In this document: positions 6,461-13,202 of the stretch, one piece after another
How positions within the stretch are numbered: position 1 is the stretch's first letter
Layout of the letters: every line of letters starts with the position of its first letter
From: Pseudomonadota bacterium
Lineage (GTDB): Bacteria; Pseudomonadota; Alphaproteobacteria; Rhizobiales; Xanthobacteraceae
Length of the DNA: 13,202 bases
Reading direction: 5' to 3'
Assembly (NCBI GenBank): GCA_023433965.1
Contig: JAEYTQ010000570.1
Span: 1-13,202, forward strand
Notes under the pieces: generated by a model
What the model was told of the DNA's origin: nothing
The model's database searches: none
What the model saw: the letters and a program-made list of their open reading frames with translations, nothing else
Position numbers and translations under genes: made by a program

Positions 6461-7659
6461 CTGACACTGCTTCGAAGCCCGGCCAGACGGAAGTCTGGAT
6501 CACCGGCATTGGACTCGCGACTTCGCTGGGCGAGGGCCTCGATGCCAATTGGGCCGCACTTCAGGACAAGCGCATCAATGTCGACGAGAAGGGCTTTGCG
6601 CCCCACGTCGTGCATCCGCTGATGCCCGTCAGCTTCGACAGCCAGATCCCGAAAAAGGGCGACCAGCGCCAGATGGAAGCCTGGCAGCGCATCGGCACCT
6701 ATGCGGCCGGCCTTGCGCTCGACTCGGCCGGCATCAAGGGCAACAAGGACATCCTATCGAAGATCGACATGGTGGTCGCCGCCGGCGGCGGCGAGCGTGA
6801 TCTCAACGTCGACAGCGGCATCCTCACCGCCGAGGCCAAGGGCGCCAATGCGCCGGGCTTCCTCAACGAGCGGCTGATGAGCGATCTGAGGCCGACGCTG
6901 TTCCTGGCCCAGCTCTCCAACCTGCTCGCCGGCAACATCGCCATCGTGCACGGCTTAGGGGGCACCTCGCGCACCTTCATGGGCGAAGAGGTCGCCGGCG
7001 CCGACGCCGCCCGCATCGCGCTCGCGCGTATCGCCTCGGGCGAGAGCGACATCGCGCTCGTCGGCGGCTCGCACAATGGCGAGCGCAAGGACCTGCTCGT
7101 CCTCTACGAATTCGGCGACTTCAATCTCAAGGGCGGGTTCGCTCCGGTCTGGGCGCGGAAGGACCATCCCGGTTTCGCGCTCGGCTCGGCCGGCGCCTTC
7201 CTGGTGCTGGAATCGAAGGCGCATGCACAGGCGCGCGGCGCGAAGCCGTTCGCAAAGCTGTCGAGCGTCGTTGCAGACCTCGCCAAGCGCAAGCAGCCCG
7301 GCGACATGGCCGCGACATTGGAAAAGCTTTGGACCACGCTGCCGAAGCGCGAGGGCAAGGGCGCGATCATCACCGGCGCGACCGGTGCGGAGCCGGCGAC
7401 CTCCGAAGAGCGCGAATTCCTGAAAAGCCACCGCGACTTCGCGGTGCGCTCGACCGGCACGATGTTCGGCCACGCCATGGAAACGCAATTCCCGCTCGGA
7501 ATTGCGCTCGCCGCACTTTCGATCTCGCGCGGCGCGTTGTTCCCGCCGAACGATTCCACGGGGACCGAGATTGAAATGCAGGGCGCGCCCACCCAGATCG
7601 TGGTGGTGGGAGCCGGACACTGGCGCGGCGAAGGCATGGCGCTGGTCGAGGCGGTTTAG
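6457..7659 (+). CDS. Ketosynthase-like protein lacking catalytic residues (FabF2XL type)
   Basis: A 400-residue protein with the thiolase/ketosynthase fold: N-terminal VWITGIGLATSLG at 13-25, ALVGGSHN at 200-207, the Gly-rich GFALGSAGAFLVLES at 239-253 and C-terminal VVVGAGHWRGEG. It lacks the catalytic Cys. Where FabF has ACASG, this protein reads GTSRTFMGEE (169-178), with Phe174 near the Cys position. The first active-site His is also gone: NAHGT is replaced by TGATG around 306-310. The second His may remain (His339 in FGHAM). It overlaps fabZ by ATGA and precedes an intact FabF by 21 bases. It matches the fabF2XL slot of rhizobial acpXL clusters. I infer a non-condensing partner subunit, as in chain-length factors, but a specialised enzyme with moved residues is not excluded. 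Confidence 0.88.
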   Translation: MTDTASKPGQTEVWITGIGLATSLGEGLDANWAALQDKRINVDEKGFAPHVVHPLMPVSFDSQIPKKGDQRQMEAWQRIGTYAAGLALDSAGIKGNKDILSKIDMVVAAGGGERDLNVDSGILTAEAKGANAPGFLNERLMSDLRPTLFLAQLSNLLAGNIAIVHGLGGTSRTFMGEEVAGADAARIALARIASGESDIALVGGSHNGERKDLLVLYEFGDFNLKGGFAPVWARKDHPGFALGSAGAFLVLESKAHAQARGAKPFAKLSSVVADLAKRKQPGDMAATLEKLWTTLPKREGKGAIITGATGAEPATSEEREFLKSHRDFAVRSTGTMFGHAMETQFPLGIALAALSISRGALFPPNDSTGTEIEMQGAPTQIVVVGAGHWRGEGMALVEAV

Positions 7660-7680
7660 TTAGCTCAAGCGGGGATCGAC

Positions 7681-8958
7681 ATGACTGCACCACGCGACAA
7701 ACTCGGGCGTCCCGTCGTCGTCGTCACCGGCATGCGCATCATGACCTCGCTCGGCGCCGGCAAGGCCGACAATTGGGCGAAGCTCGTCGCCGGCGAATCC
7801 GGCATCCGCACCATCACGCGCTTTCCGGTCGACGGCCTCAAGACCACGATGGCTGGCACGGTCGATTTCGTCAGCGTCGATCCGTTCTCCTCCACCGCGC
7901 TGTCCGAGCGGATGGCCGAGCTGGTGACGCAGGAAGCGCTGGAGCAGGCCGGCATCGGCGCCAAGGCCGATTTCCCGGGTCCGCTGTTCCTTGCGGTCGC
8001 GCCGGTCGAGGTCGAATGGCCGCAGCGCCGCGAGCTCGGTCGCGCCGTCGGCCAGCAGGACATCACCTACGACGACCTGCTCCGCATTTCCGGCGGCGGC
8101 AAGTACAGCGCCTATCATCATCGCTTCATGTTCGGTTCGGTTGCCGCGCATCTCGCCGAGACCTTCGGCACCAAGGGCTCGCCGATCTCGCTGTCGACGG
8201 CGTGCGCGTCCGGAGCCACCTCGATCCAGCTCGGCGTCGAGGCGATCCGCCGGGGCGAGACGGATGCTGCCCTGTGCGTCGCGACCGACGGCACGGTGAA
8301 CCCGGAAGCGTTGGTTCGTTTCTCTCTGCTGTCGGCGCTGTCGACCCAGAACGAGCCGCCGCAGGCGGCCTCCCGCCCCTTCTCCAAGAACCGCGATGGC
8401 TTCGTGATGGCCGAGGGCGCCGGCGCGCTGGTGCTCGAAAGCTACGAGGCGGCGACTGCGCGCGGCGCAAAGATCCTCGGCGTGATCGCCGGCTGCGGCG
8501 AGCTCACCGATTCCTTCCACCGCACCCGCTCCTCGCCCGACGGCAAGCCGATCATCGGCTGCATGAACAAGACGCTGGCCGATGCCGGCATGACGCCGGA
8601 CCAGATCGACCACATCAACGCGCACGGCACCGCGACGCCCGAAAACGACAAGATGGAGTTCAACACGACATCTGCCGTGTTCGGCGAGCTCGCGCAGAAG
8701 ATTCCGGTCACCTCCAACAAGTCGATGGTCGGCCACACCATCTCGGCCGCCGGCGCGGTGGAAGCGATCTTCTCGCTGCTGACGCTGGAGCATCAGCGCA
8801 TTCCGCCGACGATCAACTACGACAATCCGGATCCGACGATCCTGTTCAACGTCGTCGGCAACAAGGCGCGCGATGCCCGCGTGACCGCCGTGATGTCGAA
8901 CTCGTTCGGCTTCGGCGGCCAGAACGCCTCGCTGATCCTGACCCGCGAACCGGCCTGA
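7681..8958 (+). CDS. fabF: Beta-ketoacyl-ACP synthase, FabF type, of the very-long-chain pathway (FabF1XL)
   Basis: A 425-residue condensing enzyme with the full FabF catalytic set: Cys175 in STACASG, His315 in NAHGTAT, Lys347 in SNKSM, and His352 in VGHTISAAGAVEA. The C-terminal SNSFGFGGQNASL (406-418) is the classic end of FabF. It would condense malonyl-ACP with the acyl chain held on AcpXL, extending it by two carbons per round. GGGG (7671-7674) lies 6 bases before ATG 7681. It sits between the degenerate ketosynthase and lpxXL (8-base gap). Residues 100-150 (VAPVEVEWPQRRE, GGGKYSAYHHRF) look longer than in E. coli FabF and may shape a larger acyl pocket; that is inference. Its context makes it the fabF1XL homologue and not the housekeeping fabF. 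Confidence 0.94.
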   Translation: MTAPRDKLGRPVVVVTGMRIMTSLGAGKADNWAKLVAGESGIRTITRFPVDGLKTTMAGTVDFVSVDPFSSTALSERMAELVTQEALEQAGIGAKADFPGPLFLAVAPVEVEWPQRRELGRAVGQQDITYDDLLRISGGGKYSAYHHRFMFGSVAAHLAETFGTKGSPISLSTACASGATSIQLGVEAIRRGETDAALCVATDGTVNPEALVRFSLLSALSTQNEPPQAASRPFSKNRDGFVMAEGAGALVLESYEAATARGAKILGVIAGCGELTDSFHRTRSSPDGKPIIGCMNKTLADAGMTPDQIDHINAHGTATPENDKMEFNTTSAVFGELAQKIPVTSNKSMVGHTISAAGAVEAIFSLLTLEHQRIPPTINYDNPDPTILFNVVGNKARDARVTAVMSNSFGFGGQNASLILTREPA

Positions 8959-8966
8959 CCGGACGC

Positions 8967-9899
8967 ATGAGACTGCTGACTGCGAGCACGAAGGCCCGCG
9001 CGCGGGCGGCTGCCAAATCGCTCGGCGGAAGCCTGATCGGCGCCGCGACCGTCGCGATGCTGCGCACCACGCGCTATTTCGATCCGGTCAAGACGTCGGA
9101 CTTCTTCGCGCGCGCCGTGAAGCTGATCGGCCCGCGCCTGCGCGAGCACCGCATCGGCCGCGCCAATCTCACCGCCGCCTTTCCGGAGAAATCGCCGGAG
9201 GAGATCGAAGAAATCCTGATGGGCGTGTGGGACAATCTCGGCCGCGTCGGCGCCGAGTTCGCCCATATGGACCACGTCTGGGACTACGACCGCGACCATC
9301 CGGAGAACAGCCGGATCGAGCTTCCCCAACGCAGCATCGAGCTGTTCGACCGCATCCGCGACGACGGCAAGCCGGCGCTGATCTTCGCCGCGCATCTGGC
9401 CAATTGGGAATTGCCGGCGCTCGCCGGCGTCGCGCATGGGCTGGATACCGCGATCCTCTATCGCCGGCCGAACATCGCCTCGGCCGACCGCATCATCCAG
9501 GAGATGCGCCAGGTCAACATGGGCACGCTGATTCCGGCCGGCCGTGACGCGCCGCTGCGGCTCGCACAGGCGCTGAAGGACGGCAAGCACGTCGCGATGC
9601 TGATCGACCAGTATCTGACCGGCGGCGTCGAGGTCACCTTCTTCGGCCGCAAGACCCGCGCCAACCCCATGCTGGCGCGGCTGCTGCGCCAGGTCGAATG
9701 CCCGATCCACGGCGTCCGCATCGTCCGCCTCCCCGGCGGCCGCTTCCGCGGCGAGCTCACCGAAGAGATCGCGCCGGTGCGCGACGCCGAAGGCAAGATC
9801 GACATCCAGGGCACCACCCAGACGATCACCAGCGTGGTGGAGAGCTGGGTGCGCGAGCATCCGGAGCAGTGGCTGTGGCTGCACCGGCGGTGGCGGTAG
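8967..9899 (+). CDS. lpxXL: Lipid A very-long-chain acyltransferase (LpxL/HtrB family, LpxXL)
   Basis: A 310-residue member of the lysophospholipid acyltransferase superfamily. The catalytic HX4E motif is His143-LANW-Glu148, and the second family block LIDQY is at 212-216, followed by FFGRKTRANPM. A weak hydrophobic segment at about 18-33 probably anchors it to the inner face of the inner membrane. In rhizobia LpxXL moves the 27-hydroxyoctacosanoyl chain from AcpXL onto a hydroxyacyl chain of lipid A. ATG 8967 is used: it follows the fabF stop after 8 bases and gives a family-typical length. The same frame is open far upstream, but there it runs antiparallel in sense to no known domain and lies inside fabF. 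In Bradyrhizobium lipid A this chain can bear a further hopanoid, by other enzymes. Confidence 0.93.
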   Translation: MRLLTASTKARARAAAKSLGGSLIGAATVAMLRTTRYFDPVKTSDFFARAVKLIGPRLREHRIGRANLTAAFPEKSPEEIEEILMGVWDNLGRVGAEFAHMDHVWDYDRDHPENSRIELPQRSIELFDRIRDDGKPALIFAAHLANWELPALAGVAHGLDTAILYRRPNIASADRIIQEMRQVNMGTLIPAGRDAPLRLAQALKDGKHVAMLIDQYLTGGVEVTFFGRKTRANPMLARLLRQVECPIHGVRIVRLPGGRFRGELTEEIAPVRDAEGKIDIQGTTQTITSVVESWVREHPEQWLWLHRRWR

Positions 9900-9911
9900 C
9901 AGCCCTCTGCC

Positions 9912-10012
9912 GTCATTCCGGGGCGATCCGCAGGACCGAACTATGGTGCGCAATTGCGCACCTGAGAATCTCGAGATTCCGGCCGCGATGTTTCGCATCG
10001 CCCCGGAATGAC
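9912..10012. repeat. Multi-palindrome intergenic repeat, possible bidirectional terminator
   Basis: A 101-base element between the convergent lpxXL and potF-like genes. Its ends form a perfect 16-bp inverted repeat (GTCATTCCGGGGCGAT at 9912-9927, complement at 9997-10012). Inside are two perfect palindromes: GGTGCGCAATTGCGCACC (9945-9962) and GAATCTCGAGATTC (9966-9979). A hairpin GCGATG-TTTCG-CATCGC (9985-10001) shares bases with the outer right arm, so the two folds exclude each other. The 'GTCATTCCGGGGC...' end resembles a family of dispersed intergenic repeats in Bradyrhizobium and Rhodopseudomonas. No second copy was seen in this window. It may end transcription from both sides. Confidence 0.8.
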
Positions 10013-10019
10013 CTGAGCC

Positions 10020-11132
10020 TCACCTTCCCGTCTTCACCCTGGTCCAGAGCCGGTTGATGATCCGCTGCGTCGCCGGCTCGCGCGCCGTGATGACGAACAG
10101 CTTTGCGAGCGTCGTCTCGTCCGGATAGATGTTCTTGTCGTTCACAATCTTCGGATCGACCAGCTTCTGGCTGGCGATGTTGCCGCTCGCATAGGACAGG
10201 AAGTCCGAGTTCCTGGCGGCGACGTCGGGACGGTAGAGATAGTTGATCAGCTCGTGGGCTTCGCTGACGTTCCTGGCATCCGCGGGGATCGCGAGATTGT
10301 CGAAGAACATCTGCGCGCCCTCCTTCGGAATGGCGTAGCCGATCTCGATGCCGCTCTTGCCCTCCGCCGCGCGGGCGCGGGCCTGCATGATGTCGCCGGA
10401 CCAGCCGACCACGAAGCAGATCTCGCCGGTCGCGAGTGCGCTCAGATATTCCGACGAATGAAACTTGCGCACGGAGGGGCGAACCTTGGCGACGGCTTCG
10501 GCCGCCTTCTCCAGGTCAGCCTGCTTGGTCGAGTTCGGATCGAGCCCGAGCCAGTTCAGCGCCGCCGGAAAGATGTCGTCGGCGGAGTCGAGCATGTGCA
10601 CGCCGCAGTCCTTGAACTTGGCGAGGTTCTCCGGCTTGAACACGACGTCCCAGCTGTCGATCTTGGCCTCCGCACCGAGGATCTGCTTCATCTTGGCGAC
10701 GTTGTAGCCGATGCCGGTCGTGCCCCACATGTAGTTGGCGGCGTAGACGTTGCCGGGATCGTAGGTCGCAAGGTGCTTGGTCACCATCGGCCAGGCGTTC
10801 GCCAGGTTCGGCAGCTTCGACTTGTCGAGCTTCTGGAAGATGTTGGCCTTGATCTGCCGCTGCAGGAAATAGGCGGTCGGCACCACGACGTCATAGCCGG
10901 ACTTGCCGGCCATCAGCCGCGTCTCCAGCGTCTCGTTGGCATCGAAGGTGTCGTAGACCACCTTGATGCCGGTCTCCTTGGTGAAGGCAGCCAGAACGTC
11001 CGGCGCCATGTAGTTGGACCAGTTGTAGAAGTTGACGACGCGCTGCAGGGCACCGGCGGGCGCGGAGAGCAACGCCAGCGCTGCGGCGATGGCGAGCGCA
11101 AGCCCAAGTCCGGAACGGCTGACGGTCGTCAT
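10020..11132 (-). CDS. potF: Periplasmic polyamine-binding protein (PotF-like ABC transporter substrate-binding protein)
   Basis: A 370-residue exported solute-binding protein. Residues 1-29 form a signal peptide (SRSGLGLALAIAAALALLSAPAGA, cut near Ala-Leu). The mature protein follows E. coli PotF closely: NFYNWSNYMAPDVLAAF at 34-50, MWGTTGIGYNV at 135-145, RKFHSSEYL at 222-230 and VVGWSGDI at 241-248. Binding-site residues Trp38, Trp244, Asp247 and Asp278 match PotF, but the aspartate after Trp-Ser in PotF is Asn40 here. Putrescine or a related polyamine or amine is likely. The start is ATG 11132, with AGGAGG (11143-11148) 10 bases upstream and overlapping the end of the aminotransferase gene; a frame extension to 11165 would lie inside that gene. 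No permease or ATPase genes are present in the window. Confidence 0.9.
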   Translation of the reverse strand: MTTVSRSGLGLALAIAAALALLSAPAGALQRVVNFYNWSNYMAPDVLAAFTKETGIKVVYDTFDANETLETRLMAGKSGYDVVVPTAYFLQRQIKANIFQKLDKSKLPNLANAWPMVTKHLATYDPGNVYAANYMWGTTGIGYNVAKMKQILGAEAKIDSWDVVFKPENLAKFKDCGVHMLDSADDIFPAALNWLGLDPNSTKQADLEKAAEAVAKVRPSVRKFHSSEYLSALATGEICFVVGWSGDIMQARARAAEGKSGIEIGYAIPKEGAQMFFDNLAIPADARNVSEAHELINYLYRPDVAARNSDFLSYASGNIASQKLVDPKIVNDKNIYPDETTLAKLFVITAREPATQRIINRLWTRVKTGR

Positions 11133-11139
11133 CGTTCTT

Positions 11140-12318
11140 CTACCTCCTGCGTCCACGCACCGCATCGGACAGCCGCTCCAGCGCGGTGTCGAGGGTCTGG
11201 TCCTTCTTGGCGAAGCAGAACCGCACCACCGACGTCACCGGGTCCTGCTCGTAGAACGCCGAGACCGGGATCGCCGCGACCTTGTAGTCCTTCACGATGC
11301 GCCAGCAGAACTCGGTGTCGCTCTCGTTGAGCCCGAGCGGCGACAGGTCGACGGTGAGGAAGTAGGTGCCCTGCGACTTCAGCACGGGGAAGCCGAGACT
11401 TTCGAGACCCTTGGTCAGGCGGTCCCGGCTCCGCGCCAGATCCTTGCGCATCGACAGGAAATAGTCGTCGGACTTGCCGAGACCGTAGGCAACCGCGGCC
11501 TGGAGGTTCGGCGCGGTGGTGAAGGTCAGGAACTGGTGCACCTTGGCCGCGACGCGCAGCAGCGGTGGCGCGGCACAGACGAAGCCGATCTTCCAGCCCG
11601 TCAGCGAGAAGATCTTGCCGGCCGAGCCGACCTTGATGGTGCGCTCGCGCATGCCGGGGATGGTGATCAGCGGGACGTGCTCGTGTTCGTCGAAAGTGAC
11701 GTGCTCCCACACCTCGTCGCAGATCGCGATGACGTCGAACTCCTGGCAATAGCGCGCGAGCAGCTCGAGATCCTCGCGCGGATAGACCACCGCACTGGGA
11801 TTCAAGGGGTTGTTGAACAGCACCGCCTTGGTCTTCGAATTGAACACGCTTTTCAGCATGTCCTCGTTCAAGCGCCAGTGCGGCGGCTCGAGCCGGACGA
11901 GGCGCGGAATGCCACCGGCCTGCCGGATGATCGGCAAGTAGGAATCATAGACCGGCTGGAAGCAGACCACCTCGTCGCCGGGCTGCACGACCGCGAGGAT
12001 CGCCGAGGTCAGCGCCTCGGTGCCGCCGGAGGTCACCATGACCTCGCTCATGGGATCGAGCTTGAGGCCGTGCCAATGGCCGTAATGGGTGGCGATCGCC
12101 TGGCGCAGCTCCGGCAGGCCCATCATCGACGGGTACTGGTTGTAGCCGTTCAGCGAGGCGTCGGCGGCGGCGCGGCGGATGTCCTCGGGGCCGGGATCGT
12201 CGGGAAAACCCTGGCCGAGATTGATGGCATCGTTGTCGCGCGCGGCCTGCGACATCGCCTCGAAGATGGTGACGGGAAGGTCGGCGAAGACCTTGTTCAG
12301 GGACGAGCTTTTGGTCAT
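11140..12318 (-). CDS. PLP-dependent aminotransferase, class I/II, YbdL / kynurenine aminotransferase-like
   Basis: A 392-residue fold-type I aminotransferase. The cofactor-binding Lys235 lies in SAGKIFSLTGWKIG; Asp201 (CDEVWEHV) would bind the pyridine nitrogen. The NPLNP block is at 170-174, and Arg366 (VVRFCFA) would bind the substrate carboxylate. The N-terminal INLGQGFPDDPGP (32-44) is a hallmark of the group with E. coli YbdL (methionine aminotransferase) and kynurenine/glutamine transaminase K, so methionine, glutamine or aromatic amino acids are likely substrates. The exact one cannot be read. It sits 8 bases after the rhodanese gene and 7 bases before the PotF-like gene on the same strand. 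The ATG at 12318 gives the normal family N-terminus. Confidence 0.92.
   Translation of the reverse strand: MTKSSSLNKVFADLPVTIFEAMSQAARDNDAINLGQGFPDDPGPEDIRRAAADASLNGYNQYPSMMGLPELRQAIATHYGHWHGLKLDPMSEVMVTSGGTEALTSAILAVVQPGDEVVCFQPVYDSYLPIIRQAGGIPRLVRLEPPHWRLNEDMLKSVFNSKTKAVLFNNPLNPSAVVYPREDLELLARYCQEFDVIAICDEVWEHVTFDEHEHVPLITIPGMRERTIKVGSAGKIFSLTGWKIGFVCAAPPLLRVAAKVHQFLTFTTAPNLQAAVAYGLGKSDDYFLSMRKDLARSRDRLTKGLESLGFPVLKSQGTYFLTVDLSPLGLNESDTEFCWRIVKDYKVAAIPVSAFYEQDPVTSVVRFCFAKKDQTLDTALERLSDAVRGRRR
11143..11148 (-). promoter_or_regulatory. Ribosome binding site for the PotF-like gene, inside the aminotransferase end
   Basis: AGGAGG on the minus strand lies in the last codons of the aminotransferase gene (its stop is 11140-11142), 10 bases before ATG 11132. 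It supports that start over the upstream one at 11165 and suggests the two genes share one mRNA. Confidence 0.6.
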
Positions 12319-12326
12319 CGCGCCGA

Positions 12327-12653
12327 TCAGCCGCCAACCTTGCTGGGAAGCCCCGCCGCCTTCCAGCCGAGCATGCCGCCGGCCAGATGCTTGTCGTAGG
12401 GAAGGCCCGCCGCCTGCGCCGCGAGCGAGGCCGTCACCGAACGCTTGCCCGAGCGGCAGGCGAACACGACCTCCTTGCCGGCAGGATCGGGGATCGCCTT
12501 CGGATCGAAGGTCGAGAGCGGAACCACGACGCCGTAAGGATAGGCCTCGGCCTGAACCTCGTTGGGCTCACGGACGTCGACGAGCAGATAACGCCCCTCG
12601 GCGACACCCTTGGCGACCTCGTCCGGGGTCAGATCCTGCACTTGATTTGCCAC
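12327..12653 (-). CDS. Single-domain rhodanese-like protein
   Basis: A 108-residue single rhodanese domain, probably cytoplasmic. It shows LLVDVREPNEVQAEAYP (about 23-39), the active-site loop CRSGKRS with catalytic Cys66, and the C-terminal block LAGGMLGWKAAGLP. Such proteins carry a persulfide on the Cys and move sulfane sulfur; the six-residue loop after the Cys favours sulfur over phosphate or arsenate substrates. The start is taken as GTG 12653 because GGAGG lies 5 bases upstream. A TTG at 12665 would add four residues, but it overlaps the ribosome binding site. It is the first gene of a tight minus-strand run leading into the aminotransferase (8-base gap) and PotF-like gene. Confidence 0.88.
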   Translation of the reverse strand: MANQVQDLTPDEVAKGVAEGRYLLVDVREPNEVQAEAYPYGVVVPLSTFDPKAIPDPAGKEVVFACRSGKRSVTASLAAQAAGLPYDKHLAGGMLGWKAAGLPSKVGG

Positions 12654-12658
12654 ATCAT

Positions 12659-12663
12659 CCTCC
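12659..12663 (-). promoter_or_regulatory. Ribosome binding site that fixes the rhodanese start at GTG
   Basis: GGAGG on the minus strand, 5 bases before GTG 12653. It makes the GTG start more likely than the TTG at 12665, which would sit just upstream of it. The leader also holds a 6-bp hairpin at 12680-12696 (GCCGGG-CGCTC-CCCGGC) without a T-run, perhaps a weak terminator after kup. Confidence 0.55.
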
Positions 12664-12811
12664 AAACGTCGGGCCGCGTGCCGGGCGCTCCCCGGCCGGC
12701 GGCAACCTCGCCTCTCGGGCGACGAAAATCAAGCGCCACAAAGGCTTGAGCCGCCCCGCGCAAGTTAAAGCTAAATCGCAGCGGCTTGAAGTGCGGCTTT
12801 GGTTCGGACGC

Positions 12812-13202
12812 CTAGATCGTCACCTGCGTCCCGACCTCGACGACGCGGCCAGACGGGATCTGGAAATAGTCGGTGGCATCGTTGGCGGAACGGCTGAGCG
12901 AGATGAACAGCCGGTCCTGCCAGCGCGGCATGCCGGAATGGGCCGCGGGCTTGAGCGCCCTGCGCGACAGGAAGAACGAGGTCGACATGATGTCGAACTG
13001 CCAGCCGAGTTTGCGGGCGATCGCCAGAGAGCCTTCGGCACGTTGGGCGATTCCATGAAGCCGAACTTCAGCGTCACCTTGGAGAAGGTCGGCGATATCT
13101 GCTCCAGCTTCACCCGCTCCGCCGGGTCGATCCGCGGGGTCTGCGCGGTCTCGATGGTGAGAATGACGTTCTTTTCGTGCAGCACCTTGTAGTGCTTGAG
13201 GC
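12812..13202 (-). pseudogene. kup: Potassium uptake protein Kup, C-terminal part, frameshifted and cut by the window edge
   Basis: The C-terminal cytoplasmic domain of a Kup/HAK/KT potassium transporter. Entering from the window edge, the first frame reads [20 protein letters not shown], then [17 protein letters not shown], down to about 13030. There the sequence contains CTCTCT (minus strand, complement of 13026-13031), and the family sequence continues only in another frame: [35 protein letters not shown], on to [19 protein letters not shown], stop at 12812-12814. The second part is a complete, family-typical Kup end. Removing two bases from the CT repeat restores one frame of normal length. 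In the first frame the protein would end in about 70 unrelated Arg/Ser-rich residues at 12820. It is either a real mutation, a slippage-prone repeat or a sequencing error. The transmembrane part lies outside the window. Confidence 0.85.

Noticed and set aside
7773..8966. Long open frame running through fabF into lpxXL, as if a 708-residue protein
   Set aside because: The upstream part is an out-of-frame shadow of fabF (Arg-rich, no domain). LpxXL begins at ATG 8967 with normal length.
8817..9998. 393-residue minus-strand frame antisense to lpxXL
   Set aside because: Shadow of lpxXL; no domain, and it runs through the palindromic repeat.
11032..12399. 455-residue plus-strand frame antisense to the aminotransferase (also 10254-11330 antisense to potF)
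   Set aside because: Asp/Arg/His/Val-rich antisense shadow; the minus-strand gene has all catalytic motifs.
12680..12696. GCCGGG-CGCTC-CCCGGC hairpin as a terminator of kup
   Set aside because: Only 6 bp, no T-run, and over 110 bases after the kup stop; noted with the rhodanese leader and not listed separately.
12179..13192. 337-residue plus-strand frame across the rhodanese and kup genes
   Set aside because: Pro/Arg/Ser-rich shadow crossing two genes; no domain.
1..13202. CRISPR arrays, tRNA/rRNA genes, insertion sequences, phage or defence genes
   Set aside because: No repeat-spacer pattern, no tRNA-like cloverleaf, and no transposase, integrase or known defence motifs seen on either strand.

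Overview
The window reads as a chromosomal segment of a high-GC alphaproteobacterium, most likely Bradyrhizobium or a close relative in the Nitrobacteraceae. This rests on recognition, not on a search: the acpXL-to-lpxXL cluster for very-long-chain fatty acids of lipid A, a multi-palindrome intergenic repeat of the kind seen in Bradyrhizobium and Rhodopseudomonas, and family-typical protein sequences. Nothing looks like a plasmid, phage, transposon, CRISPR array or defence island. No tRNA or rRNA gene was seen.

Left part (1-5127). A CxxCxxxH peroxidase-related (AhpD-like) gene is followed 10 bases later by an MgtC/SapB-family membrane protein, both on the plus strand. Convergent to them is a minus-strand pair: a two-helix membrane microprotein, then a cation P-type ATPase whose GTG start overlaps the microprotein's stop. 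The ATPase and MgtC-family genes share the bases CTAG as their stop codons. Upstream lie a 47-residue exported microprotein with a near-perfect ribosome binding site and a stand-alone ParB-like gene, both on the minus strand.

Centre (5128-10012), plus strand. A one-helix membrane protein of unknown role ends in a strong hairpin. After a candidate promoter comes a tight block: acpXL, a FabZ-type dehydratase, a ketosynthase-like protein without the usual catalytic Cys and first His, an intact FabF ketosynthase and an LpxXL acyltransferase. Together they would build a very long (about C28) hydroxylated acyl chain on a dedicated carrier protein and pass it to lipid A. A block of nested palindromes closes the region.

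Right part (10020-13202), minus strand. A rhodanese, a PLP aminotransferase of the YbdL/kynurenine type and a PotF-like polyamine-binding protein form a probable operon with 7-8 base gaps. The window ends inside a kup potassium-uptake gene whose last part is out of frame because of a short indel in a CT repeat.

The best leads are the degenerate/intact ketosynthase pair, the microprotein coupled to the P-type ATPase with unusual transmembrane ion-site residues, and the kup frameshift. I do not see a wholly new multi-gene system.
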